NCBI GenBank assembly: GCA_002449395.1
Contig: DKDP01000003.1
Coordinates: 1 to 64,000 of the forward strand
Direction of reading: 5' to 3'
Origin: Ruminococcaceae bacterium UBA6845
GTDB lineage: Bacteria > Bacillota > Clostridia > Oscillospirales > Acutalibacteraceae
DNA length: 64,000 nucleotides
The notes under the pieces were generated by a model. It saw only the letters and a list, made by a program, of their open reading frames with translations. It ran no database searches and had not been told where the DNA came from. The position numbers and the translations under genes were made by a program. Of the stretch, positions 45,300-54,743 are shown in pieces (position 1 is the first letter of the stretch; every line of letters starts with the position of its first letter).

Positions 45300-47703
45300 T
45301 TTTGCCTCCTTTGTTCCTGCGCTGTTCCTTTGCCTTTGCGGCGTATTCTCTGCGCTTTGCTCTGAGCTCTTCTTCCTCTGCCTTGCGGCGCTTGATCTCT
45401 TCCTCGTGCCTCATTTTCGATTCCTCATAGCCTGCCTTGATATCCTCGTAATGAAGATAATTTTCTCTCTGCCTGAGGATTTTTTCAGCCTCAATATACG
45501 GCTTTGCGGCACGGGTGTAGATTGAATTTTCATCTGTTGCGGATTTAATCTTTTTGCGGATTTCTTCACGGTCTTTTCTGAGCTTCTTAATTTTTTCGTT
45601 TGCCGCTTTTTCCGCATCCTTGTTCTTTTTCTTTGCGGCGGAGCGAAGCTCGTTTACCGCTTCCTTGATCTGTGCGTCGAGCTCATCCTCTTTTTCAAAG
45701 AGCTGTTCAAAAACTTTTACGTCAAATTTTTCTATTCCGTCTGAATACTTCTTCGCAAGAACTTTCTTTGAATCCTTGATCATACGGACTCTGTTTATCG
45801 CATTGCGGCGCAGCTCCTTTTCATCCTCGGTGGATTTCGGAAGAGCCTTTGCCACTTTCATTGACGGAATTTCGAGCGAATAAAGTCCCTCAAGTCCCGA
45901 GTCATATATTTTCTGCGCCTCGGCAAGCTGAGCCTTGCCTGCGTCCGTGTCAAATTTGTTGAGCTCCTTGACAACATACCGGGCGATCTCAATCTTTTCG
46001 TTGTCCGCCTTAAGATCCTTATATTCCTGCTTTGCCGCCTTGACTGCGGCTTTTCTCTCGTCTTTATTTTTTATCTTTTTTGCCGCCTTGATCTTATCCT
46101 TAGTCGGCTTGACAATTTCCTTGCCGTAATATAGGTTTGCCTCTTCGATAATATCAATCGCTTCGACAAGAGAGGCGTCGGAGAGAACTCCGTTGCCGTA
46201 ATCCTCAAACAGTGCACGGATTTTGAGAACCGTGACCATTGCTTTCTGCTTGATCTCTGTCAGATCGTAGAAGCAATACGGAATAACGTTCAAGGTTGCG
46301 CCGATCGTTGCGGCGATGATAAGGACGCTGCAAATATTTTTGAAATACCACGGGTCGGAGAGAACCTCATAAACATTACTGCCGTCAAAGCCGAGACTTC
46401 TTGCAACCTCCTCGTTGAGACCCGAACGGTCATAAAGCTCGGGGAGAGCCGAGTTCGTGATAAGAGTTACAATGCTTCCGATAGCGCCGACGGCAACAAA
46501 CATACCATCGATTCGCTCGCCTGTTATATACTGCTGGTAGTCCCTGATATCGCCGTTTACGCCCGGAGTCAGCAGTGTTACGGCATAAGCCGCCATATAG
46601 TTAAAGAAGAAGCAGAACATCAGCGGCCATATAATCTGCGACGGGTCGCCGAGCCTGATTATCGGCAGCATCAGGATAATGAAAATGACGTTGATAATGT
46701 TGCTGACAACGAGAATTTTCCTCTTGCCGAGGGCACGGATGAGGAACGGGATGAACAGCATCGGCCAAAGCGACGCATTTCCTCGGATTGTGACTATAAG
46801 CGAATACTCGGCGGGACTGCAAGCGTCCTGATAGCTGTAAAGCCAGTCCATAATATTCTGAACCGCATTTTCGAGGAATCCGATCCAGCCTGCGAGTGAA
46901 ATAATCCAAAAATATTTGTTGCGGACAACAGCACGGAATGCGTCCATGAATTTAATTTTAACCGTGTGCGTCTTTGCCTGAACAATTTTTTCCTCGGTAT
47001 TGAAATACACGAGAAGTCCGAGGATAAATCCGAAAATAATCATCGGCGGATAGAACGCTCTGTAAATTCTTATGTCGACGAGTGTGTTCTCTCCCGTGAT
47101 CGCTCTTGCGACAAGCGGAAGAATTATGTTGCCCAAGGTCGGAGCCATTGAGTTGACAACCGATTTTATCGACGTTACGTCGCTTCGTTCATATGTATTC
47201 GGCGAAAGAACGTTGATAATACTTTGGTCGACATCGTAATAGAACATATAAAAGAACTGCAAACCGATGTTGAAAAGTAAAACGGTCAAACACTTTGCAA
47301 GCATTGACATCCGTTCGTACGGCATATAGACAAAGGCGATTGCAAGAATCGCCGTCGGCAGACCCATCGAGAGAATGAACGGGCGGTAACGTCCCTTCTT
47401 GCTCCTTGACGAGTCAATTATTTTGCCGCGCAGAGCCGTCAGCGGAAAACTGAGGATAACGCTGAGGATGTAGATTATGTAAAGCGGTTTCGGCGCAATT
47501 CCGATAGTGTTGCTGATGAGGGTGTTTCCGATGCTGATAATCATATTCTGAGCACAGAAAACAACGAACTGAATACCGAGACCGCCGACAGCAAGGGAGA
47601 CGATCTCTTTAAAGGACATATAACGTCCCATCGGCGGCTTCTTCCAGTATACTCTGAGATCGTCGCAGAGTGTGGAGGCCTTTTCTTTGATATTCACGGG
47701 CAT
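45292..47703 (-). CDS. GPH-family sugar:cation symporter with long charged C-terminal tail
   Basis: About 803 residues. Residues 1 to about 485 hold roughly twelve membrane helices with the GPH/MelB layout (RGKIIDSSRSKKGRYRPF loop after helix 2, in pieces DSSRSKKGRYRPF; DVDQSIINVLSPNTYERSD). From about 500 to the end are 300 residues of Lys/Glu/Ala-rich helix, predicted coiled coil, absent from usual GPH proteins (about 450-500 residues). Frame is open throughout and the downstream gene overlaps, so this is not a simple fusion error. ATG at 47703 lies only 2 bases from GAGG; GTG at 47697 has better spacing. Works with the GH5 gene. Confidence 0.85.
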   Translation of the reverse strand: MPVNIKEKASTLCDDLRVYWKKPPMGRYMSFKEIVSLAVGGLGIQFVVFCAQNMIISIGNTLISNTIGIAPKPLYIIYILSVILSFPLTALRGKIIDSSRSKKGRYRPFILSMGLPTAILAIAFVYMPYERMSMLAKCLTVLLFNIGLQFFYMFYYDVDQSIINVLSPNTYERSDVTSIKSVVNSMAPTLGNIILPLVARAITGENTLVDIRIYRAFYPPMIIFGFILGLLVYFNTEEKIVQAKTHTVKIKFMDAFRAVVRNKYFWIISLAGWIGFLENAVQNIMDWLYSYQDACSPAEYSLIVTIRGNASLWPMLFIPFLIRALGKRKILVVSNIINVIFIILMLPIIRLGDPSQIIWPLMFCFFFNYMAAYAVTLLTPGVNGDIRDYQQYITGERIDGMFVAVGAIGSIVTLITNSALPELYDRSGLNEEVARSLGFDGSNVYEVLSDPWYFKNICSVLIIAATIGATLNVIPYCFYDLTEIKQKAMVTVLKIRALFEDYGNGVLSDASLVEAIDIIEEANLYYGKEIVKPTKDKIKAAKKIKNKDERKAAVKAAKQEYKDLKADNEKIEIARYVVKELNKFDTDAGKAQLAEAQKIYDSGLEGLYSLEIPSMKVAKALPKSTEDEKELRRNAINRVRMIKDSKKVLAKKYSDGIEKFDVKVFEQLFEKEDELDAQIKEAVNELRSAAKKKNKDAEKAANEKIKKLRKDREEIRKKIKSATDENSIYTRAAKPYIEAEKILRQRENYLHYEDIKAGYEESKMRHEEEIKRRKAEEEELRAKRREYAAKAKEQRRNKGGKNG

Positions 47704-47829
47704 CACCTCAAAACATAGTATAAAAATATTATAACATATACGGAAATTTAAGTAAATCGGAACAATAGATAAAAATGAGACCCGATTTTTGATGACGTGC
47801 GGTCATCACAATATATATTAAATTCTTAA

Positions 47830-47858
47830 TTGACATATGGATTATATGGTGGTATACT
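47830..47858 (+). promoter_or_regulatory. promoter of the orphan secreted gene
   Basis: TTGACA (47830-47835), 17-base spacer, TATACT (47853-47858), 33 bases before the ATG. Confidence 0.75.
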
Positions 47859-47890
47859 CTACAAGGTTTAAATTCAAGGAGGCGCTTTCG

Positions 47891-48535
47891 ATGAAAAGCA
47901 TAAAGAAGATAATCGCTGTTGTTATGGCTGTTGTGCTTGTTTTTTGCAGCTTCTCTTTTGTGGTCTCGGCAAAGAACGATGAAGAAAAGGAATACGTCGC
48001 AACGGTCTATGTTTGCCAGAGGGCTACGTCCTATTACCTGAACGGTCACACCTGGCTTTATTTTAAGAATCTCACAAATCACACAATCACAGTCGGAGTT
48101 TATCCGCTCCCGAAAGGTCAGGGCGTTTCCGTCGGAACATTCGGAACTCTTGTGCGTGACGGCAGGGGATTATACTATAATATAGAGAGTTACAGATACA
48201 ATATCCTCAAATGGGACGATTTTGTCTGCCTGAAAAAGAACGTTACCGAGGAACAGCTTTCAAAGATGAGCTGGCAGATCACACGCAACGGAATTTGGAC
48301 ATATCTTCTCAATTGCAGTTTTTCCGCATTCACAACGTGGGATATCGTTCTCGGAAAGTTTGTTCCGTATCTGATTTTTCCGCTCCTTGCAAGACTTTGC
48401 ATTTTGATGTATCCTCAGCACGAATCGGGCTTCTTTATGTATAATCCGAAGCCGGATCAGGTATTCAAGCAGGTTGGATACGGCAGTAAGGCTTATCTCA
48501 AGCCTACCGATCCGAGACATCCCGATTGGGACTGA
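47891..48535 (+). CDS. secreted protein with possible permuted NlpC/P60-like fold
   Basis: 214 residues, signal peptide about 1-27 (cleaved near VVSA/KN). NGHTWLYFKN (51-60) and LLNCSFSAFTTWDIV (139-153) place a His (53) before a Cys (142) at the start of a helix, the order seen in permuted papain-like hydrolases of the NlpC/P60 superfamily. No closer family was recognised. A hydrophobic segment follows Cys142 (VLGKFVPYLIFPLLARLCIL). Own promoter and terminator, AAGGAGG site. Hydrolase activity is inferred from the residue pattern only. Confidence 0.6.
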   Translation: MKSIKKIIAVVMAVVLVFCSFSFVVSAKNDEEKEYVATVYVCQRATSYYLNGHTWLYFKNLTNHTITVGVYPLPKGQGVSVGTFGTLVRDGRGLYYNIESYRYNILKWDDFVCLKKNVTEEQLSKMSWQITRNGIWTYLLNCSFSAFTTWDIVLGKFVPYLIFPLLARLCILMYPQHESGFFMYNPKPDQVFKQVGYGSKAYLKPTDPRHPDWD

Positions 48536-48550
48536 AAACTACATATCATA

Positions 48551-48590
48551 CGGACTGCTGCATCTGACTGCGGCGGTCCGCATATTTTTT
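48551..48590 (+). terminator. terminator after the orphan secreted gene
   Basis: CGGAC-TGCTGCA TCTGAC TGCGGCG-GTCCG stem followed by CATATTTTTT. Confidence 0.8.
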
Positions 48591-48591
48591 C

Positions 48592-48643
48592 TTGACAGAC
48601 GGAAAAAACAGGAATATAATATTAAAAATCCGTTTTCGGACTT
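48592..48643 (+). promoter_or_regulatory. promoter and operator candidate of the MarR-ABC operon
   Basis: TTGACA (48592-48597), 17-base spacer, TATAAT (48615-48620). Just downstream is the inverted repeat AAATCCG TTTT CGGACTT (48626-48643, one mismatch), well placed for the MarR protein encoded next to repress its own operon. Confidence 0.65.
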
Positions 48644-48656
48644 CAAAGGAGAAGCT

Positions 48657-49106
48657 ATGAATAATATAAAGGAAACGCACGTCATTTTAAACCGACTGTG
48701 CAAGGAGAACGACGAGCTTTATCACAGCTATGCGGCGGCGATCGGGCTGTCGGATTCTGCGTTGTGGATATTGTATGCGATCTGCGATTCGGACGAGGTG
48801 TTTACGCAGAACAGCTTGTGCGGCTTGTGGTGCTATTCAAAACAGACGGTAAATTCGACGGTAAAGCAGCTCGAGAAAAACGGACTGCTCACGCTTGAAC
48901 ACATCTGCGGAACGAGGACGCACAAGGCGCTCAGGCTTACCGATCGGGGTATGGACTTTTGCCGGAAATATATTGTTCCGCTGATCGGCGCAGAGGAAAA
49001 GGCAATTGCCTTTATGACCGACGAAGAGCGTGAAAAATTTGTTGCCCTGAGAAAACGTGAGCACGAAATATTGAAAGAAGAAATTGAAAAAATCGAAACA
49101 GACTAA
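48657..49106 (+). CDS. MarR-family regulator
   Basis: 149 residues with a winged helix: ALWILYAICDSDEVFTQ, CYSKQTVNSTVKQLEKNGLL (recognition helix; near 58-75), RTHKALRLTDRG (wing). A C-terminal helical dimer arm follows. Start at ATG 48657 with AAAGGAG upstream. It opens an operon with two ABC transporter genes 12 bases downstream, so it is probably the local drug- or toxin-sensing repressor. Confidence 0.9.
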   Translation: MNNIKETHVILNRLCKENDELYHSYAAAIGLSDSALWILYAICDSDEVFTQNSLCGLWCYSKQTVNSTVKQLEKNGLLTLEHICGTRTHKALRLTDRGMDFCRKYIVPLIGAEEKAIAFMTDEEREKFVALRKREHEILKEEIEKIETD

Positions 49107-49118
49107 TCGGAGAAAAAT

Positions 49119-50930
49119 ATGGCGAACAAAAATAAAAACAAGAAAACAAAGCTGCTGGGTTCTTTCCTGAAAGGAACGGTAAAGTATTTTGTTCTGACAA
49201 TACTTTTCGCAGGCGTAACTGCGCTTGCGGATATGATCCAGCCGCAGATTATCCGTGCAACGGTCGATAATGTCATCGAGGGCAAGCCGTCGGAGTTTCC
49301 CGAATGGGTTAATGGAATGATCGGCAGATTCGGAGGCTTCGGATATTTAAAGGAACACATATGGATCCCTGCGCTTGCCGTTGTCATTGTTGCGGCGGTG
49401 CAGATATTCTCGCAGTACTCCAACAGGGTTTACAACACGAAGGCGTCGGAAACGCTTGTTAAAAATATGCGTGACAGGGTCTTTACTCACATCGAGCATC
49501 TGCCGTTTTCGTGGTTTATGCAGAATAAAACAGGCGATATAATTCAGCGTTGTACCTCGGATATCGAGACGACGAAAAACTTTTTGTTGGAACAGCTTAC
49601 CTCAATTTTCAGAATCATTCTTATGCTTGTTCTTTCGATCAGCTTTATGATTTCAATGAATCCGACGCTCACATTAATTGCGCTGATTCCGATGCCGTTC
49701 ATCGTAGCCTTTTCATTTTTGTTTCATAGGAAAATGCACAAGGCGTTCAGAGAGTGTGACGAAAACGAGGGCAAGCTCTCTGCAATGGCGCAGGAGAATC
49801 TCACGGGAGTGCGTGTTGTCCGCGCGTTCGGACAGGAGTGTAACGAAATTGACAAATTTAAAAAGCAAAACCGTTTTTATACCGAGCTTTGGGTAAAGAT
49901 GTCAAAGCTGATGGGACGGTTCTGGACGCTTTCGGATGTTATATCGGGAATACAGGTTATGATCGTCGTTGTTGCCGGGGCGGTTCTCTGCGTGAAGAGG
50001 GGAATGTCAAACGGTGAGTACATTGCTTTCATCTCCTACAATGCGATTCTTGCCGGACCGTTCAGACAGCTCGGCAGAATGATTTCCGACTTCAGCAGAG
50101 CGACGGTATCAATCGACAGAATATTCTACATTATGGATTCTCCCGTTGAAGAGGACGCTCCCGATGCGATCGAGGCGCCGATGGACGGTGATATTAAATT
50201 TGAAAACGTCAGCTTCGGCTATGAAAATTCTCCGGAGCTTCTGCACAATATTTCCTTTGAAATGAAAGCGGGATCGACGCTCGGAATACTCGGCGGAACG
50301 GGAAGCGGAAAGTCGACGATGATGCTCCTCCTCGACAAGCTCTACGACCTGCCGCAGGAGGATGGAAGAATAACGATAGGCGGAACCGATCTGAGAAAAA
50401 TTAAAACGGAGTACCTCAGAAAAAATATCGGCATAGTTTTGCAGGAGCCGTTTCTTTTCTCGAGAACGGTGTTTGAAAATATCGGATTTGCGGACGATTC
50501 CTTAACTCTTGACGATGTGCGTGCCGCCGCAAGAGCCGCCGCTCTTGACGAGAGTATAACCTCATTCCCGAAAGCCTACGACACCCTTGTCGGCGAACGT
50601 GGAGTGACCCTTTCGGGCGGTCAGAAACAGAGGACTGCAATAGCGAGAATGCTGATCGGCGATTATCCGATAATGATCTTTGACGATTCGCTTTCTGCGG
50701 TCGATACTCAGACCGATGCAAAAATCAGGAAAGCAATCGGCAAACGTTTCGGAAAATCGAGCGTAATTCTGATCTCGCACCGAATAACAACGCTCTCGTC
50801 GGCGGATAAGATCATTGTTCTCGATCACGGCAGAATTGCCGAGGAGGGAACGCACAACGAACTGAAGTCGGCAGGCGGAATCTATCAGAAAATTTATGAA
50901 ACTCAAAGCGGTACCGGGGAGGCGATATAA
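49119..50930 (+). CDS. ABC exporter, subunit 1 (degenerate Walker B)
   Basis: 603 residues, six membrane helices (1 to about 330) and an ATPase domain (about 350-603). Walker A GGTGSGKST (near 392), signature LSGGQKQR, and Walker B MIFDDSLSAVD, in which Asp replaces the catalytic Glu. That is the pattern of the degenerate-site subunit of heterodimeric exporters such as BmrCD and TM287/288. Ends adjacent to the next gene's start. Probable multidrug or peptide/lipid export. Confidence 0.92.
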   Translation: MANKNKNKKTKLLGSFLKGTVKYFVLTILFAGVTALADMIQPQIIRATVDNVIEGKPSEFPEWVNGMIGRFGGFGYLKEHIWIPALAVVIVAAVQIFSQYSNRVYNTKASETLVKNMRDRVFTHIEHLPFSWFMQNKTGDIIQRCTSDIETTKNFLLEQLTSIFRIILMLVLSISFMISMNPTLTLIALIPMPFIVAFSFLFHRKMHKAFRECDENEGKLSAMAQENLTGVRVVRAFGQECNEIDKFKKQNRFYTELWVKMSKLMGRFWTLSDVISGIQVMIVVVAGAVLCVKRGMSNGEYIAFISYNAILAGPFRQLGRMISDFSRATVSIDRIFYIMDSPVEEDAPDAIEAPMDGDIKFENVSFGYENSPELLHNISFEMKAGSTLGILGGTGSGKSTMMLLLDKLYDLPQEDGRITIGGTDLRKIKTEYLRKNIGIVLQEPFLFSRTVFENIGFADDSLTLDDVRAAARAAALDESITSFPKAYDTLVGERGVTLSGGQKQRTAIARMLIGDYPIMIFDDSLSAVDTQTDAKIRKAIGKRFGKSSVILISHRITTLSSADKIIVLDHGRIAEEGTHNELKSAGGIYQKIYETQSGTGEAI

Positions 50931-52727
50931 ATGGAAAATAAAAAAATTCGCTTTTTCGGAATCGGCAGAATCATTCCATATGTGAAGAACTTTAAGCGTG
51001 AATTTGTGATAATGATCGTTTTCAGCATTATCGCCAGCGGAATTGAAATCACATTTCCTCAGTTCCACCGTTACGCTCTTGACAGCTTCGTCGGCAAAGG
51101 CACGCTCAGTCATCTCGGCGTGTTTGTCGTTATGTATGCGCTTGCAATTTTGCTTGCCGGACTTTTTAATTACTATGCGAACACCACCGCCGCAATAACG
51201 GAGGTGAGGGTGCATCAGAAATTGCGTGATGTCGGATTCGTTCACCTGCAGACGCTCTCGTTCGCATATTTCAATCAGAACAGCGTCGGCTACATCCACG
51301 CAAGACTGATGAGTGATACGGAAAAAATCGGCACGCTTGTTTCGTGGACGCTGATAAACGGAATCTGGTACCTTGCATATCTCGTCGGCTCGGCGGTGAT
51401 GATGCTGATGATGAACGTGAAGCTCGCTCTGCTTGTTCTGACTATACTTCCCGTGCTGATGATAATCGTCGGATTTTTCCAGAAAAAGCTCATCACGGCA
51501 AACCGTGAGGTCAGGGAGATCAATTCGAGAATAACGGGAAATTTCAATGAGGGAATCGCAGGCGCAAAGACGATCAAGTCACTTGCGATCGAGGATAAAA
51601 TATCCGAAAACTTCGTCGAAGAAACGGCAAAAATGAAATCGAAGTCGGTTTATATTTCACGGCTTCGGGGCGCATTCGGCGCGGCGATGAATTTTGCTTC
51701 GTCGATCGCACTGGCGGTTGTCCTCTTCAAGGGCGGATATCTTGCCGAGGACGAGGTCGGAATGTTTGCGGCGTTTATGTCCTATGCTCAGGGAATGATG
51801 GAGCCCGTGCGCTGGCTTGTAAATGTTATTTCGGAGCTTATCGCAATCCGAGTCAATATCGAGCGATTTACAAATCTTCTTGAGGAGCAGTCCGACGTTA
51901 AAGACTCCGATGAGGTTGTGAAAAAATACGGTGATACCCTCAATCCGAAAAAGGAAAACTGGGAGCCGGTCAAGGGTGATATCGAGTTCAAGGATGTGAC
52001 GTTCAGATATCCCGACGGAGAGGTGAATGTGCTTGAGCATTTCTCGCTGAATGTTCCGTTCGGAACGCATCTCGCAATCGTCGGCGAAACGGGTGCGGGA
52101 AAATCCACTCTTGTCAACCTTGCCTGCCGATTCTATGAGCCGACAAAGGGACAGGTGCTCATCGACGGCAGGGACGCACGTGAGCGTTCGCAGCTCTGGC
52201 TCCATTCCTCAATCGGATACGTTCTTCAGACGCCGCATCTTTTCTCCGGCACGGTAAGGGATAACCTGCTGATGGGCAAGTCGAACGCAAGCGACGAAGA
52301 GATTAACCGTGCTCTTAAGCTCGTTTCCGCCGATGAGGTGGTAGCTCGGCTTGAAAACGGACTTGACACCGATGTCGGAGAGGGCGGAGACCTGCTCTCG
52401 ACAGGCGAAAAACAGCTTATTTCCTTTGCACGTGCGGTGCTTGCCGATCCGAAGATACTCATTCTCGACGAGGCGACCGCATCGGTAGACACAATGACCG
52501 AGGCAAAAATTCAGGCGGCGATGGATACGGTTACGCAGGGAAGAACCTCAATAATGATTGCCCACAGGCTTTCAACTGTCCGCAACGCCGATATTATTCT
52601 TGTCGTCAAGGACGGAGTGATCGTCGAAAGGGGAACGCACAGCGAACTGATAAACAGCCGTGGCTATTACTTCGACCTCTATACACGTCAGTATGAGGAC
52701 GAGGCGACGGCAAAAATTCTGGCATAA
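50931..52727 (+). CDS. ABC exporter, subunit 2 (consensus Walker B)
   Basis: 598 residues, six helices then ATPase. Walker A GETGAGKST (near 386), Walker B LILDEATASVD with the catalytic Glu, but the signature is LSTGEKQL instead of LSGGQ. With subunit 1 this gives one consensus and one degenerate ATP site, the hallmark of heterodimeric exporters. GGAGG site overlaps the end of subunit 1. Confidence 0.92.
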   Translation: MENKKIRFFGIGRIIPYVKNFKREFVIMIVFSIIASGIEITFPQFHRYALDSFVGKGTLSHLGVFVVMYALAILLAGLFNYYANTTAAITEVRVHQKLRDVGFVHLQTLSFAYFNQNSVGYIHARLMSDTEKIGTLVSWTLINGIWYLAYLVGSAVMMLMMNVKLALLVLTILPVLMIIVGFFQKKLITANREVREINSRITGNFNEGIAGAKTIKSLAIEDKISENFVEETAKMKSKSVYISRLRGAFGAAMNFASSIALAVVLFKGGYLAEDEVGMFAAFMSYAQGMMEPVRWLVNVISELIAIRVNIERFTNLLEEQSDVKDSDEVVKKYGDTLNPKKENWEPVKGDIEFKDVTFRYPDGEVNVLEHFSLNVPFGTHLAIVGETGAGKSTLVNLACRFYEPTKGQVLIDGRDARERSQLWLHSSIGYVLQTPHLFSGTVRDNLLMGKSNASDEEINRALKLVSADEVVARLENGLDTDVGEGGDLLSTGEKQLISFARAVLADPKILILDEATASVDTMTEAKIQAAMDTVTQGRTSIMIAHRLSTVRNADIILVVKDGVIVERGTHSELINSRGYYFDLYTRQYEDEATAKILA

Positions 52728-52737
52728 AATAAAGATG

Positions 52738-52774
52738 AAAACTGTCACAGTTACAAAATTGTGACAGTTTTTTT
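52738..52774 (+). terminator. terminator after the ABC exporter operon
   Basis: AAACTGTCACA / TGTGACAGTTT followed by TTTT. Confidence 0.92.
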
Positions 52775-52785
52775 ACAGGCTTGAG

Positions 52786-52814
52786 TTGACTCTTTTAAAA
52801 CGAAATGATATAAT
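52786..52814 (+). promoter_or_regulatory. promoter of the TetR gene
   Basis: TTGACT (52786-52791), 17-base spacer, TATAAT (52809-52814). TTCAA...TTGAA half-sites follow within 25 bases and might form an operator, weakly. Confidence 0.7.
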
Positions 52815-52852
52815 TATTCAACAATGTTCAGAAATTGAAAAGAGGTGCGGTT

Positions 52853-53500
52853 TTGGCAAGAAAACAAAAATTTGAGGGCGGCACAAAAAACAGAATACTT
52901 GAGGTCGGAAGCGATCTTTTCTTCGCAAAGGGATTCGATTCAACGGGAATCCGTGAGATTATGAAAGAGGTCGGTGCGGATGTCGGCGCTTTTTATTATT
53001 ACTACAAATCAAAGGACGAGCTTTTTGAGGATGTGCTCGATAATTTCTTCGCACCGTACAAGGAGGATTTTGAAAGAATCACGGTTGAGGCGGAAAACAG
53101 ACCGTACCGTGCACTGCTGAGATTTTTTGAATATGTGAAGCAAAGCACAAAAGCATTCCGAAAAAAATACGAGGGAAAAATTCACCGCACGGTGCGCTGG
53201 GCAATCAGGGAGCAGACGCTGACGGTAATTGAGCCTTACATTGAGCGAATCATTAATATTCTCATCGGTTACGGCGCAAAACCTACGATGGATCCGCACA
53301 CAATGGCGATCTTTCTTTCCCACGGGGTCGGCAGCGTGATCCTGCACGAGGACTCGGATTGGGTTGACGCCTCGACGGACGATATGAGAAAAACAGTGAA
53401 CATTATTATGGGACTTGACGAAAAAATTTCACAGAAAATGTTCGATGGAAATATTAAAGAAAAGGATTTTGTTGCCGAATTTCCGGAAATGAATCCGTGA
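52853..53500 (+). CDS. TetR-family regulator
   Basis: 215 residues. N-terminal HTH (TKNRILEVGSDLFFAKGFDSTGIREIMKEVGADVGAFYYYYKSKDEL, in pieces: LFFAKGFDSTGIREI, VGAFYYYYKSKDEL). The C-terminal ligand domain is not assignable. Start is TTG at 52853, 6 bases after AGAGGTG. It may control the ABC exporter upstream or the small-gene cluster downstream. Confidence 0.88.
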   Translation: MARKQKFEGGTKNRILEVGSDLFFAKGFDSTGIREIMKEVGADVGAFYYYYKSKDELFEDVLDNFFAPYKEDFERITVEAENRPYRALLRFFEYVKQSTKAFRKKYEGKIHRTVRWAIREQTLTVIEPYIERIINILIGYGAKPTMDPHTMAIFLSHGVGSVILHEDSDWVDASTDDMRKTVNIIMGLDEKISQKMFDGNIKEKDFVAEFPEMNP

Positions 53501-53665
53501 GGGAAATTGATATGGAATTGATATGAGTTACAACGCTTGAGCAGGAAAAAAATCGCCCTGTCCTTTCACAACTTTTTCACTTTTTTACAACGGAAAATTT
53601 ATCACACACGAAATACAATCCGAGAAAAAGTTTGAAAAAATAATTGATTCTTTGAGGTGAAATAA

Positions 53666-54130
53666 ATGTCTTGGTTTAATTTTATCGGCTTAATTTTTGT
53701 TGCTGTAATTTTGATACCTAACATAATTTTTGCGGCAAAAAACAAAGACGGCTTCCAGAATTTTTATCACAATAAATTTGTTGAAATCTTTGAGCAGATC
53801 GGACGGTTCGGATGCTTTATAACAATGTTCCTGACTCCGCCGTTTCTCAATCTCGGATTCAAAATAAACGGAGCAAAAACAGCATACATAATAACAGGTG
53901 CGGTTTTGGTTGCTTTGTACTGTCTCGGCTGGATTATTTTCGGAAAGGAAAACAGCATCAGAAAATCACTCGCTCTTTCAATTATACCGTCGCTACTGTT
54001 TATTGAGAGCGGACTGCTGTCGCTGAATTTTCCGCTCATTATTTTATCGCTGATTTTTGCACCGTGTCACATAATAATCAGCTACAAAAACGCAAAAGCA
54101 ACGGAGGGAAAATATGAACAGACCGTTTGA
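53666..54130 (+). CDS. small membrane protein
   Basis: 154 residues with four to five hydrophobic helices; MSWFNFIGLIFVAVILIPN at the start. Not recognised. GAGGTGA site upstream. Its end overlaps the next gene by 17 bases, so the two are translationally coupled. Bases 53501-53665 hold a short direct repeat TTGATATGGAATTGATATG (53506-53524) and no gene. Confidence 0.7.
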   Translation: MSWFNFIGLIFVAVILIPNIIFAAKNKDGFQNFYHNKFVEIFEQIGRFGCFITMFLTPPFLNLGFKINGAKTAYIITGAVLVALYCLGWIIFGKENSIRKSLALSIIPSLLFIESGLLSLNFPLIILSLIFAPCHIIISYKNAKATEGKYEQTV

Positions 54131-54716
54131 AGAAAGACTTCTGTTTTTTGTCTTGGGACTTGTCGTTCTCGCAATCTTTTACGGAATATATTTTACAAAA
54201 ATGTTCGTGCAGAAAAAGCATGGAATACAAACACGACAGATAGGAAAGCGAAAAGAAAAAGGACTGCACACGGTTGAAAAGCTGATGTCGCTTGCAACGG
54301 GAAGTGTTGTTATCGCACAGCTTTTGTCGATCGCCTTTGACTGGAATTATATGCCGTCAAGCGCACGCTTTACGGGATTTTGCATCGGAATGATCGGCGA
54401 TCTTGTCTTTCTCGTGTCGGTAATATGTATGAAAGACAGCTGGCGTGCGGGAATCCCCGAGAGCGACAAGACAAAGCTCGTTACGGGCGGAATCTACAAG
54501 TACAGCCGTAATCCTGCATTTTTCGGCTTTGATTTAATGTACGTCGGCGTTCTGTTGATGTATTTTAACCCCGTTAGTCTGATATTCTCTCTTTTCCCGA
54601 TGATAATGCTTCATCTCCAGATTCTTCAGGAGGAAAAATATATGGAAGCAACGTTCGGTCGGGAATATGTGGATTATAAAAAGAAAACCTTCCGCTATCT
54701 CGGAAGAAAAAAATAA
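54114..54716 (+). CDS. isoprenylcysteine carboxyl methyltransferase-like membrane protein
   Basis: 200 residues with four or five membrane helices. The C-terminal GIYKYSRNPAFFGFDLMYVG (in pieces: GGIYKYSRNPAF) and LQEEKYMEATFGREYVDYKK are ICMT/PEMT-type SAM-binding motifs, found in many bacterial lipid or small-molecule methyltransferases. Bacterial substrate unknown. Starts inside the upstream small membrane gene with GGAGGG ahead. Confidence 0.85.
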   Translation: MNRPFEERLLFFVLGLVVLAIFYGIYFTKMFVQKKHGIQTRQIGKRKEKGLHTVEKLMSLATGSVVIAQLLSIAFDWNYMPSSARFTGFCIGMIGDLVFLVSVICMKDSWRAGIPESDKTKLVTGGIYKYSRNPAFFGFDLMYVGVLLMYFNPVSLIFSLFPMIMLHLQILQEEKYMEATFGREYVDYKKKTFRYLGRKK

Positions 54717-54743
54717 ATCAGCAAAAATTTCGGAGGCAACAAT

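Noticed and set aside
53506..53524. Short direct repeat TTGATATGGAATTGATATG
   Set aside because: Too short and isolated to call an attachment site or mobile-element end.
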